A stretch of 64,000 nt of DNA from Streptomyces eurythermus (GTDB lineage: Bacteria > Actinomycetota > Actinomycetes > Streptomycetales > Streptomycetaceae): contig NZ_BMSK01000009.1 of NCBI RefSeq assembly GCF_014649115.1, positions 186,001 to 250,000 of the forward strand. Direction: 5' to 3'. Positions 31,731 to 39,712 of the stretch are shown piece after piece (position 1 is the first letter of the stretch; each line of letters opens with the position of its first letter). Both the position numbers and the translations under genes were made by a program. The notes under the pieces are model-generated. The model did not search any database, had not been told where the DNA came from, and worked only from the letters and a program-made list of their open reading frames with translations.

Positions 31731-32333
31731 ATGACCCGCTTGATCCTCGCCACCCGCAACGCCGGAAAGATCACCGAGCTGAGGGCGATCCTCGCCGAGG
31801 CCGGACTGCCGCACGAACTGGTCGGCGCCGACGCCTTCCCCGAGGTCCCCGACGTGAAGGAGACCGGCGTCACCTTCGCCGAGAACGCCCTGCTGAAGGC
31901 GCACGCCCTGGCCCGGGCCACCGGGCTGCCGGCCGTCGCCGACGACTCCGGGCTGTGCGTGGACGTCCTGGGCGGCGCCCCCGGCATCTTCTCCGCCCGC
32001 TGGGCCGGCCGGCACGGCGACGACGAGGCCAACCTCAGGCTGCTGCTCGCCCAGCTCTCCGACATCGCCGAGGAGCACCGCGCGGCCCACTTCGCCTGCG
32101 CGGCGGCCCTGGCGCTGCCGGACGGCACCGAGCGGGTGGTGGAGGGGCAGCTGCGCGGCACGCTGCGGCACGCCCCGGCCGGCACGAACGGCTTCGGCTA
32201 CGACCCGATCCTCCAGCCGGAGGGCGAGACGCGGACATGCGCGGAGCTGAGCCCAGAGGAGAAGAACGCCATCAGCCACCGGGGCAAGGCGTTCCGGGCG
32301 CTCGTCCCCGTGGTGCGGGAGCTGCTGGGCTGA
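31731..32333 (+). CDS. rdgB: XTP/dITP pyrophosphatase (RdgB/HAM1)
   Basis: A 200-residue house-cleaning nucleotidase that hydrolyses dITP, XTP and ITP to monophosphates, keeping deaminated purines out of DNA. Family motifs are complete: LILATRNAGKITELRAIL (start), TFAENALLKAHALARATG, VADDSGLCVDVLGGAPGIFS, GTNGFGYDPI and the closing SHRGKAFR. The length is usual. The ATG at 31731 has GGAAGGA upstream. In many actinobacteria rdgB follows rph; here they are 9 kb apart on opposite strands. Confidence 0.96.
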   Translation: MTRLILATRNAGKITELRAILAEAGLPHELVGADAFPEVPDVKETGVTFAENALLKAHALARATGLPAVADDSGLCVDVLGGAPGIFSARWAGRHGDDEANLRLLLAQLSDIAEEHRAAHFACAAALALPDGTERVVEGQLRGTLRHAPAGTNGFGYDPILQPEGETRTCAELSPEEKNAISHRGKAFRALVPVVRELLG

Positions 32334-32340
32334 TCTCTGG

Positions 32341-32424
32341 TGCGGCCGGAGGGACTCGAACCCTCACGGGAGTTACCCCACTGGGACCTAAACCCAGCGT
32401 GACTGCCAATTCCACCACGGCCGC
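32341..32424 (-). tRNA. tRNA-Leu (anticodon UAG)
   Basis: On the minus strand the 7-bp acceptor stem GCGGCCG/CGGCCGC, a class II long variable arm, the anticodon stem CTGGG/CCCAG with loop TTTAGGT (anticodon TAG, Leu CUA family) and T-loop TTCGAGT are all present. Discriminator A is at 32341 and the genome continues with CCA (32340-32338), so the 3' end may be partly encoded. It lies between rdgB and bcp. No integrated element abuts it. Confidence 0.96.
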
Positions 32425-32430
32425 CTGGTG

Positions 32431-32458
32431 CTGCCCGGCCATGCTAGCGGCCGGGCAG
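32431..32458 (-). terminator. Terminator of bcp
   Basis: CTGCCCGGCC, 8-nt loop ATGCTAGC, GGCCGGGCAG: a perfect 10-bp stem 12 bp after the bcp stop and before the tRNA-Leu gene. Confidence 0.7.
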
Positions 32459-32470
32459 TGCCCGCGGACG

Positions 32471-32938
32471 TCAGATGCCCAGATCCTTGATGATCTTGGC
32501 CACGTGGCCGGTCGCCTTGACGTTGTACAGGGCGCGTTCGACCTTGCCGTCCTCGTCCACGACCACCGTGGAGCGGATGACGCCGACGACCGTCTTGCCG
32601 TAGAGCTTCTTCTCGCCGAAGGCGCCGTACGCCTCCAGCACCTTCTTGTCGGGGTCGGCCAGCAGGGTGACCTTCAGGGATTCCTGCTCACGGAACTTCG
32701 CGAGTTTCTCCGGCTTGTCCGGCGAGATGCCGATGACGTCGTAGCCGGCGGAGGCCAGGACCTCCAGGTTGTCGGTGAAGTCGCAGGCCTGCTTGGTGCA
32801 GCCGGGGGTCAGGGCGGCCGGGTAGAAGTAGACGATGACCTTGCGGCCCTTGTGGTCCGAAAGGGACACCTCGTTGCCGTCGGCGTCGGGGAGGGTGAAG
32901 GCGGGGGCAACGTCCCCGGGCTGGAGTCGCTCGCTCAT
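32471..32938 (-). CDS. bcp: Thiol peroxidase Bcp (peroxiredoxin)
   Basis: A 155-residue peroxiredoxin of the PrxQ/BCP type that reduces peroxides using thioredoxin. The active region PAALTPGCTKQACDFTDN contains the peroxidatic Cys (TPGCTKQ) and the resolving Cys five residues on (ACDF). GDVAPAFTLPDADGNEVSLS opens the thioredoxin fold. The normal length and the start MSERLQPGD are well supported. The next plus-strand gene (DUF3618) is divergent with about 100 bp between. Confidence 0.94.
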   Translation of the reverse strand: MSERLQPGDVAPAFTLPDADGNEVSLSDHKGRKVIVYFYPAALTPGCTKQACDFTDNLEVLASAGYDVIGISPDKPEKLAKFREQESLKVTLLADPDKKVLEAYGAFGEKKLYGKTVVGVIRSTVVVDEDGKVERALYNVKATGHVAKIIKDLGI

Positions 32939-33041
32939 CGCACTAGCGTAACCGGGGGCCCTTGCGGTGCGGTGCGGCCATGAGCTGACAGACTGTTGGT
33001 CAAAGCAGCAGCAGATTTCGGCAGACTTCGGAGGCCGTACG

Positions 33042-33371
33042 GTGGCGGACACGTCGGACACCAGAACCCCGGCGCAGATCGAGGCGGACATCAGGCGCCG
33101 CCGCGAAGTGCTGGCCGAGACGCTCGACGAGATCGGGGTGCGGGTGCATCCGAAGACCGTCGTCGGGGACGCGAAGGCCAAGGTCGTCGCGAACGTCGAT
33201 CACACGGTCGGACGGGCGTACGTGCAGGTCAACCGCGTCGTGAGTGATGTGAGGGCGCGGTTCACGGACGAGGAGGGGGCGCCCCGCCTGGAGCGGGTGG
33301 TGCCCGTGGCGATGGTCGTCGTGGGGGTCGTGGGGCTGCTCGCCCTGGGGGCCCGGCGGCGCAGGGACTGA
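33042..33371 (+). CDS. DUF3618 protein
   Basis: A 109-residue DUF3618 protein. Its N-terminal half has the family helix RTPAQIEADIRRRREVLAET followed by LDEIGVRVHPKTVV. The C-terminal end is one membrane helix (VVPVAMVVVGVVGLLALG) with a basic RRRR anchor, so the helical part is cytosolic. GTG at 33042 was chosen for its GGAGG at 7-bp spacing. Function unknown. The downstream GroES-like gene is 24 bp away. Confidence 0.85.
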   Translation: MADTSDTRTPAQIEADIRRRREVLAETLDEIGVRVHPKTVVGDAKAKVVANVDHTVGRAYVQVNRVVSDVRARFTDEEGAPRLERVVPVAMVVVGVVGLLALGARRRRD

Positions 33372-33395
33372 CCGGGAACAGGTAGGTTTCGACGC

Positions 33396-33755
33396 GTGAG
33401 CGCCAACAGAAACGAGCAGAGCACTCCCCACCACGACAAGCTGCCCATCCGGATGCTGCACGACCGGGTTCTCGTGCGGCAGGAGACCGGTGAGGGCGAG
33501 CGGCGGTCGGGCGGCGGCATCCTGATTCCCGCCACCGCGGCCGTCGGGCGGCGGCTGGCCTGGGCCGAGGTCGTCGCGGTCGGCCAGAACGTACGCACGG
33601 TGGAGCCCGGCGACCGGGTGCTGTTCGACCCGGAGGACCGGGCGGAGGTCGAGGTGCGGGGCGTGGCCTACGTCCTCATGCGCGAGCGTGATCTGCACGC
33701 CGTCGCCGCGGACCGGTTCGAGGGGTCGGAGGACTCCACGGGGCTGTACCTGTAG
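33396..33755 (+). CDS. GroES-like co-chaperonin family protein
   Basis: A 119-residue protein with the Cpn10 fold: IRMLHDRVLVRQETGEGERR, SGGGILIPATA (mobile loop), EVVAVGQNVRTVEPGDRVLF and a closing YVLMRERDLHAV. It is longer than standard GroES, with an N-terminal tail and a C-terminal extension, and not beside groEL, so it is a paralogue with an unknown partner. The DUF3618 gene precedes it closely. GTG start. Confidence 0.85.
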   Translation: MSANRNEQSTPHHDKLPIRMLHDRVLVRQETGEGERRSGGGILIPATAAVGRRLAWAEVVAVGQNVRTVEPGDRVLFDPEDRAEVEVRGVAYVLMRERDLHAVAADRFEGSEDSTGLYL

Positions 33756-33767
33756 CACACGGCAGCG

Positions 33768-33799
33768 AGAGGGCCGGTGACCATCGTCACCGGCCCTCT
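33768..33799 (+). terminator. Terminator of the DUF3618/GroES-like unit
   Basis: AGAGGGCCGGTGAC, loop CATC, GTCACCGGCCCTCT with TTTG after it: a perfect 14-bp stem 12 bp past the stop codon. It separates this unit from the riboswitch-controlled sugE gene. Confidence 0.85.
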
Positions 33800-33828
33800 T
33801 TGCCGTGCCTTTGCTACGTTGGAAAGGA

Positions 33829-33873
33829 ACCCGACGAGACGCGCCGTACCGGGTCCAAGGCAAAGACGACGCA
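33829..33873 (+). ncRNA. Guanidine-III riboswitch (ykkC-III)
   Basis: The segment CCGACGAGACGCGCCGTACC followed by GGGTCCAAGGCAAAGACGACGC matches my recollection of the ykkC-III consensus in order and spacing. The P1 helix pairs ACCCG (33829-33833) with CGGGT (33850-33854). GCGCCGT (33841-33847) can pair with ACGACGC (33866-33872), one mismatch, for the pseudoknot. It lies 37 bp upstream of a sugE-type exporter, the classic target; guanidine binding frees the ribosome site and raises expression. Confidence 0.85.
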
Positions 33874-33909
33874 CCCCCAGGAAGAGTCATTCGTCTCGGA
33901 GGTGCCGTC

Positions 33910-34230
33910 ATGGCCTGGATCCTGCTCGTCGTCGCCGGTCTGCTGGAAGTCGCCTGGTCGATCGGGATGAAGTACAGCGAGGGTTTCACCCGCCTGGTCC
34001 CGAGCCTGTTCACCGGCGCCGGCATCGTCGCCAGCATGGTCCTGCTGTCCTACGCCGCGAAGTCCCTGCCCATCGGCACGGCCTACGGCGTCTGGGTGGG
34101 CATCGGCGCGGCCGGCGCGGCGGTGCTCGGCATGGTGGTCCTCGGTGAGCCGGTCACCGCCGCCCGGATCTTCTTCGTGTGCCTGCTGCTGGTCGCCGTG
34201 GTGGGACTGAAGGCGACCAGCGGTCACTGA
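33910..34230 (+). CDS. sugE: SMR-family guanidinium exporter (SugE/Gdx)
   Basis: A 106-residue small multidrug resistance protein with four membrane helices. MAWILLVVAGLLEVAWSIGM carries the essential Glu13 of the family in the LLEVAW context; GMKYSEGFTR, YAAKSLPIGTAYGVWVGIG and VLGEPVTAARIFF complete the signature. The Gdx subfamily exports guanidinium in exchange for protons, consistent with the guanidine-III riboswitch upstream. GGAGG precedes the ATG by 7 bp. It converges on the penicillin-binding-protein gene with a strong terminator between. Confidence 0.95.
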   Translation: MAWILLVVAGLLEVAWSIGMKYSEGFTRLVPSLFTGAGIVASMVLLSYAAKSLPIGTAYGVWVGIGAAGAAVLGMVVLGEPVTAARIFFVCLLLVAVVGLKATSGH

Positions 34231-34235
34231 ACCGC

Positions 34236-34269
34236 CGAGGCCCCGGCCCCTCATGGGGCCGGGGCCTCG
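34236..34269. terminator. Bidirectional terminator between sugE and the PBP gene
   Basis: CGAGGCCCCGGCCCC, loop TCAT, GGGGCCGGGGCCTCG: a perfect 15-bp stem just past both convergent stop codons. Confidence 0.85.
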
Positions 34270-34272
34270 CAT

Positions 34273-37200
34273 CTACAGGCCGGGGCCGCCCCCGGCTCCC
34301 CCGTCCGTGGCCGTGGCACCGCCCGCGTCGGTGCCTCCGCCCGGCGTGCCGCCGCCGGTGGCCGTCCCGCCGCCGGGGGTGCCGCCGCCGGTGGTGGCGG
34401 TGCCGCCGCCGTCCGTGGCCGGACCGCCGCCGGTCGTCGTCGTGGTCCCGCCCGTGGTGGGCGTACCGCCGGTGGCCGTGCCGCCGGTCGCGGGGGCCCC
34501 GCCGCCGGTGGTCTGGCCGCCGTCGGCGGGCGCGCCCGTGGTGGCGCCGTCGGTCGGGGTGGCGGACGGACCGCCGGTGTCCTGGCCGCCGTCGGTGGCG
34601 GTGCCGCCGGTGTCCTGGCCGCCGTCCGTGCCCGGCTCGGCCGTGCCCGAGGTGGCCGGCGGCTCCTCGACCCGGTCGGCGCCCTGCTGGAGCCGCAGGT
34701 CGAAGTCCTTGACCGGCTTGCCCTCCAGCGCGTGCCGCGTGTACTGCGCCCAGATCTCGGTGGGCGCGCCGCCACCGTTGATACGGGCCTGGCCGAGCGC
34801 ACCGTACAGCGGCTGGTGCTTGGCCGTCACCGGGTCCTGGCCCATGACCGCGACCACCGTGGCCAGGTCGGGGGTGTAGCCGGCGAACCAGGCGGCGGTG
34901 TCGCGCTCGGCGGTGCCGGTCTTGCCGGCCGCCGGACGGCCCGCGGCCTGCGCGGCGGTGGCGGTACCGCTCTCGACCACGCTCCGCAGCACCGAGGTGG
35001 TGGTGTCGGCGGCCTCCCGGCTGACGGCCTGCTTCACGTTCCGCTCGGGCAGCCTGATCTCGTCCCGGCCGTCCTTGGTGACCTCCTGGACCAGGCTGTA
35101 CGTGCCGTGCTTGCCGTGGTTGGCGAGCGTGGCGTACGACTCCGCCATCTCCAGGACGCTGGCGGTGGCGGTGCCGAGCGCGATGGACGGGGACGGGTAG
35201 AGGTCCGGGGTGTCGGCGGGCACGCCGAGGGCGACCGCGGTCTCCTTGACCTTGGCCGGGCCGACGTCGGTGGCCATCTGCGCGTACACCGAGTTCACCG
35301 ACAGGTCGGTGGCCTTGCGGACGGTGGTCGGGCCGTACGACCGCTGGTCCTCGTTCTCGGGGGCGTAGAAGCCGCCGCTCCAGCCCTGGATGGGGCGCTT
35401 GTTGGTGCCGTCGTAGACCGTGTTCGGGGTGATGGTGCGGCCGTCCTGGGTGGTGGAGCCGTTCTCCACCGCGGAGGTGAACACGAACGGCTTGAACGTC
35501 GAGCCGACCTGGAAGTCACCGCGGGTCGCGCCGTTGGTGTACTGCTTCACGTAGTCGATGCCGCCGTACAGCGCGACGACCTCGCCGGTCTTGGGGTCGA
35601 CGGAGGCGCCGCCGGCCCGGACGTAGGTGTCGACCTTGTTGTTCTTCTTGTCCAGCTTGCTCATCAGCTGGTCGTCGACCGCCTTGACGAAGGCGTCCTG
35701 CCGGTCCTTCTGAATGGTGGTCCGGATGCGGTAGCCGCCGGCTTCGAGGTGGTCGGTGTCGATGATGTTGTTGCTGGTCAGGTACTGGTTGACCGCCTCC
35801 ACCAGATAGCCGCGCTGGCCGGACAGGCCCGTGGAGACCGTCTGCTCCTTCGGCATGGGGAACTTCATCCCGGCCCGCTCGGACTGCTCCAGCCAGCCCT
35901 TCTTGACCATGCCGTCCAGCACGTAGTTCCAGCGGGCGACGGCCGCCTTCCGGTTCTCCGGGTGGGCCACGACGTCGTACTCGCTCGGCGCGTTGACGAG
36001 CGCGGCGAGGTAGGCGGCGCGGGCCGGGTCCAGGTCGTCGGCGTCCCGGCCGTAGTAGGCCTGGGCGGCGGCCTGGATGCCGTAGGCGTTGCGGCCGAAG
36101 TAGCTGGTGTTGAGGTAGCCCTCCAGGATCTCGTCCTTGGACTTGTTCTGGTCGAGCTTGATCGAGATGAAGAACTCCTTGGCCTTGCGGGTGACCGTCT
36201 GCTCCTGGGCCAGGTAGTAGTTCTTCACGTACTGCTGGGTGATCGTCGAGCCGGACTGCTTGCCCTTGCCGGTCGCGGTGTTCCAGGCGGCGCGGATCAT
36301 CGCCTTGGGGTCGACGGCCGACTCGGTGTAGAAGTCGCGGTCCTCGGCGGCCAGGACGGCGTGCTGGGCGTCCTTGGAGACGTGCGCGAGGGAGACGTTC
36401 TCACGGTTGACGTCGCCGTCACGGGCCAGCTGGGAGCCGTCGGCGTACAGGTAGACGTTGCTCTGCTTGGTCGCGAACGCGTTGGCCGGCGGGATGTTCA
36501 CCATCGAGTAGCCGACGAAGAACACGCCGATGATCAGCAGCACGAAGACGAAGCAGGTGCCGAGCACCATGCGCCAGGTCGGCACGAGCCGCCGCCAGCC
36601 GGTCCGCTTGGGCCGCTTGCCCTTCTTGGCGTTCTTGGCCTTCTTGCCCGAGGGCGCGTCACCGTCGGTCGCGGCGAGCACGGTGGTCTCGGCTTCGGGA
36701 GCGCCCGGGGTGCCCGCCGGTGGAGGTACGGATTCGGTACGGGGGCCGGGTACGGCACGGGTGGCCTCGGGACCGCCTGCCTTGGCCCCAGGAACACCGG
36801 TGCCGGCACCGGCCGCGGACGCCGACGCGGCACCGGCGAGCCCGGCGGCCTTGGCGCCCTGGGCTCCGGCGGCGGCACCGGCACCGGCCGCTCCGGCGGT
36901 GCCTGCCGCGCGGGCGGCCCGGGCGGCGCGGGCGGCGGCCGGGGAGGAGGTGCCGGTGGTGCTCGTGGTGCCGGCCGCGGGCGCGGCACCGGCGGGCTTG
37001 CTGCCCTGGGTGCCGGGAGTCTGGGCGGAGCGCTTCCCGGCGGCGGGGCGCGCGCCGGTGCCCGGCTCCGCCGGGGAGGAGGACGGGGTCTTCGTACCGG
37101 GTGCGCCCGGCTCGCCCGCGCGGGGCGCGCTCACCCGCCGCAGCACCTGGGTGGTCTCGGGCGCCTGCCCGGCACCGGCACCGGCACCACGGGCGGCACC

Positions 37201-37887
37201 GCCCGCCGGACCGGCACCCTGCCCACCGCCACCCGGCCCGCCGGCGGCCGAAGCGGCGCCGGCCGCCTGGCCGGGCCGGGGCTCGCTGCCCTGCCGTCCG
37301 CCGGAAGTACGGTCCGCGGACCCGGGGCCCTCGCCGGACCTGGGCGGGGTGACGCGCCGCAGTATCTGGGTGCTCTCGGACGGCTGGGCCGGCCCGGCAC
37401 CGGCCGGTCCGCCCGCCTTCCGGGCGCCGGCGCCGTCGGCGGAGTCCGCGCCCCCCTTCTGGTCCGCGCGGGCGCCGCGCGCCGCCTGCCGGGCACGCGC
37501 CACGGACGCCGTCCGGTCCTGCGGCGCCCGGCCCGCGGCCCGGGCGCCGTCGGCGGACTGCCCGTCCGGGCGCCCGGAGCGCTCCTGGCCGAAGTCGTCG
37601 CGGTCCGGCGTGTCCGGACCCTTACGGGCACCCCCGGCAGCCGCGGCACCACCGGTGCCGTCGGTGCCCCCAGCGCCCCGGGCACCGCCGGGCCGGTCGG
37701 CGCGCTGCCGTCCGGTTCCCTCGGTGCCGCCGGCCCCGCGTGCCCCCTCGGGGCGTCGAGACCGGTCGGTGTGCTGTTCGGCGGCCGTCTCCTCGTGGCC
37801 CCCCGGCTTCCCGGGCCCTTCAGCCGGCAGCGGCTTTTCCGGCGCCACGCCTTCGTTCGGCTGCTGCGGCTGCGGCTCGTCGCTCAT
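34273..37887 (-). CDS. Class A penicillin-binding protein with long disordered ends
   Basis: A bifunctional peptidoglycan synthase of 1204 residues, far longer than the usual 700-800. Residues 1-430 are Pro/Gly/Ala/Arg-rich, cytoplasmic and unfolded. One membrane helix lies at about 443-465 (CFVFVLLIIGVFFVGYSM). The glycosyltransferase (GT51) domain follows with catalytic Glu515 in AAEDRDFY and STITQQYVKNY. The transpeptidase has SxxK with Ser796-Lys799 (STFKPF), SVN and KTG at Lys989 (AGKTGTAERD). A Gly/Thr-rich tail of 110 residues ends it. Motifs ESTQILRRV and ETTQVLRRV recur in the N-terminal part. The ATG at 37887 was chosen; a GTG three codons upstream has AGGAG only 3 bp before it. Confidence 0.92.
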   Translation of the reverse strand: MSDEPQPQQPNEGVAPEKPLPAEGPGKPGGHEETAAEQHTDRSRRPEGARGAGGTEGTGRQRADRPGGARGAGGTDGTGGAAAAGGARKGPDTPDRDDFGQERSGRPDGQSADGARAAGRAPQDRTASVARARQAARGARADQKGGADSADGAGARKAGGPAGAGPAQPSESTQILRRVTPPRSGEGPGSADRTSGGRQGSEPRPGQAAGAASAAGGPGGGGQGAGPAGGAARGAGAGAGQAPETTQVLRRVSAPRAGEPGAPGTKTPSSSPAEPGTGARPAAGKRSAQTPGTQGSKPAGAAPAAGTTSTTGTSSPAAARAARAARAAGTAGAAGAGAAAGAQGAKAAGLAGAASASAAGAGTGVPGAKAGGPEATRAVPGPRTESVPPPAGTPGAPEAETTVLAATDGDAPSGKKAKNAKKGKRPKRTGWRRLVPTWRMVLGTCFVFVLLIIGVFFVGYSMVNIPPANAFATKQSNVYLYADGSQLARDGDVNRENVSLAHVSKDAQHAVLAAEDRDFYTESAVDPKAMIRAAWNTATGKGKQSGSTITQQYVKNYYLAQEQTVTRKAKEFFISIKLDQNKSKDEILEGYLNTSYFGRNAYGIQAAAQAYYGRDADDLDPARAAYLAALVNAPSEYDVVAHPENRKAAVARWNYVLDGMVKKGWLEQSERAGMKFPMPKEQTVSTGLSGQRGYLVEAVNQYLTSNNIIDTDHLEAGGYRIRTTIQKDRQDAFVKAVDDQLMSKLDKKNNKVDTYVRAGGASVDPKTGEVVALYGGIDYVKQYTNGATRGDFQVGSTFKPFVFTSAVENGSTTQDGRTITPNTVYDGTNKRPIQGWSGGFYAPENEDQRSYGPTTVRKATDLSVNSVYAQMATDVGPAKVKETAVALGVPADTPDLYPSPSIALGTATASVLEMAESYATLANHGKHGTYSLVQEVTKDGRDEIRLPERNVKQAVSREAADTTTSVLRSVVESGTATAAQAAGRPAAGKTGTAERDTAAWFAGYTPDLATVVAVMGQDPVTAKHQPLYGALGQARINGGGAPTEIWAQYTRHALEGKPVKDFDLRLQQGADRVEEPPATSGTAEPGTDGGQDTGGTATDGGQDTGGPSATPTDGATTGAPADGGQTTGGGAPATGGTATGGTPTTGGTTTTTGGGPATDGGGTATTGGGTPGGGTATGGGTPGGGTDAGGATATDGGAGGGPGL

Positions 37888-38090
37888 GTCGTGCACGGAC
37901 TCCTGTTTCGCGTCGTACGTTCCCGTACGCCTCGTACGCTTCTGCGCTCCCCCTGCTTGAAGACTCTCGCACCTGGCGTTCCGTTCCCGGATTCCGGCAC
38001 GGTTCCGGCGGAAAACGCGTGGCCGGCCGCCGGGTCGCCGGACTAGGCTCCTGCGCTTCGGTGTCGAGTGGTCCGAGGAGGTCGACTGGC

Positions 38091-38891
38091 GTGGGCGCGG
38101 GACGGTTGTACACGGCTGTCGCGGCAGGGGGGTTCCGACGGTACGCGACCTACCGTGCCGCCACTGCGGCAGGGGTGTTCACGAACACCGTCTTCGGCCT
38201 CATTCTCGTCTACACCTACCAGGCGCTGTGGAACGAGCGGCCCCATCTCGGCGGCTACGACCAGGCGCAGGCGGTGACCTACGTCTGGCTGGGCCAGGCC
38301 TTCCTGTCGACGCTGGCGATCGGGGGCGGCGGGGTCGAGGACGAGCTGATGGAGCGGATCCGCACCGGGGACGTGGCGATCGACCTGTACCGGCCGGCCG
38401 ACCTCCAGCTGTGGTGGCTGGCGGCGGATCTCGGCCGGGCGCTCTTCCAGTTGCTGGGCCGGGGCGTCGTACCGTTCGTGTTCGGCGCGCTGTGCTTCCC
38501 GGTGTCGCTGCCGGCCGACGCGGGCAGGTGGGCGGCGTTCCTGGTGGCCGTGGTCCTCGCGATGCTCGTCGGGTTCGGCATCCGGTACCTGGTGGCACTG
38601 AGCGCGTTCTGGCTGCTGGACGGCACCGGGGTCACGCAGATGGGGTGGCTGCTCGGCTACTTCTGCTCGGGCATGCTGCTGCCGCTGAACGTGATCCCGG
38701 GCGCCCTCGGCGAGATCGTCCGGGTGCTGCCCTGGTCCTCGCTGCTGCAGGCCCCGGCGGACATCCTGCTGGGGCACGCCGACCCGCTGCCCACCTATCT
38801 GTTCCAGGGCGCCTGGGCGGTCGTGCTGCTGGGTGCCGGGCGGCTCGCGCAGTCGGCGGCCACGCGCCGGGTGGTGGTGCAGGGTGGCTGA
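38091..38891 (+). CDS. ABC-2 exporter permease subunit 1
   Basis: A 266-residue permease with six membrane segments (DUF990/ABC-2 type). It starts GTG at 38091 with GAGGAGG upstream. The soluble segment DELMERIRTGDVAIDLYRPA after helix 2 and LPLNVIPGALGEIVRVLPWS near the end are typical of this family. It is the first gene of a tightly packed permease-permease-ATPase unit whose overlaps (8 bp, then 1-bp gap) show one operon. Half of an exporter for an unknown substrate. Confidence 0.87.
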   Translation: MGAGRLYTAVAAGGFRRYATYRAATAAGVFTNTVFGLILVYTYQALWNERPHLGGYDQAQAVTYVWLGQAFLSTLAIGGGGVEDELMERIRTGDVAIDLYRPADLQLWWLAADLGRALFQLLGRGVVPFVFGALCFPVSLPADAGRWAAFLVAVVLAMLVGFGIRYLVALSAFWLLDGTGVTQMGWLLGYFCSGMLLPLNVIPGALGEIVRVLPWSSLLQAPADILLGHADPLPTYLFQGAWAVVLLGAGRLAQSAATRRVVVQGG

Positions 38892-39711
38892 GGGGCGGGA
38901 CCGGCGGATCATCGAGGGTGTACGGGCGTACGGGCTGATCGCGGGGATGTGGGTGCGGTCCACGATGGCCTACCGCGCGTCCTTCGCCATGACCACGTTC
39001 GGGAACTTCGCGGCGACCTTCCTCGACTTCGTCGCGATCATGCTGATGTTCTCCCGGGTGGACGCGCTCGGCGGCTACCCGCTGCCCGAGGTGGCGTTCC
39101 TGTACGGGCTGTCCGCGACCTCCTTCGGCCTGGCGGACCTGCTGATCGGCTCGATGGAGCGGCTGGGCCGGCGGGTGCGGGACGGCACCCTGGACACGCT
39201 GCTGGTGCGCCCGGCGCCGGTGCTGGCGCAGCTGGCCGCCGACCGGTTCGCGCTCCGGCGGCTGGGCCGGGTGACGCAGGGCGCGCTGGTGCTGGGCTGG
39301 TCGCTGACCCGGGTGGACATCGACTGGACGGTGGACCGGCTGCTGCTGATGCCGGTGATGGTGGCGGGCGGCTGCGGGATCTTCTGCGCGGTGTTCGTGG
39401 CGGGGGCCGCGTTCCAGTTCCTGGCGCAGGACGCCTCGGAGGTGCAGAACGCCTTCACCTACGGCGGGACGACGCTGCTGCAGTACCCGCCGACGGTGTT
39501 CGCGAAGGAGCTGGTGCGCGGGGTGACGTTCGTGCTGCCGCTGGCCTTCGTCAACTGGCTGCCCGCGACCTATGTGCTGGGCCGGCCGTATCCGCTGGAC
39601 CTGCCGCGGTGGACCGCGTTCGCCTCGCCGCTGGTGGCGGTGGCGTGCTGCGCGCTCGCGGGGCTGGCCTGGCGGGCGGGACTTCGTTCGTATCGCAGCA
39701 CAGGGAGCTGA
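38884..39711 (+). CDS. ABC-2 exporter permease subunit 2
   Basis: A 275-residue second permease, distinct from the first but of the same family: RASFAMTTFGNFAATFLDFV, RLGRRVRDGTLDTLLVRPAP (soluble helix, matching RIRTGDVAIDLYRPA of the first) and LVRGVTFVLPLAFVNWLPA. GTG at 38884 overlaps the previous stop by 8 bp. The pair should form a heterodimer bound to the ATPase at 39713. Confidence 0.87.
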   Translation: MAEGRDRRIIEGVRAYGLIAGMWVRSTMAYRASFAMTTFGNFAATFLDFVAIMLMFSRVDALGGYPLPEVAFLYGLSATSFGLADLLIGSMERLGRRVRDGTLDTLLVRPAPVLAQLAADRFALRRLGRVTQGALVLGWSLTRVDIDWTVDRLLLMPVMVAGGCGIFCAVFVAGAAFQFLAQDASEVQNAFTYGGTTLLQYPPTVFAKELVRGVTFVLPLAFVNWLPATYVLGRPYPLDLPRWTAFASPLVAVACCALAGLAWRAGLRSYRSTGS

Positions 39712-39712
39712 C

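Noticed and set aside
32338..32424. tRNA-Leu as an integration site
   Set aside because: No integrase, direct repeat of the tRNA 3' end, or mobile genes lie on either side; neighbours are core genes.
34732..38046. A plus-strand frame of 1104 codons antisense to the PBP gene
   Set aside because: It is Gly/Arg/Ala-rich shadow sequence opposite a gene with full PBP motifs.
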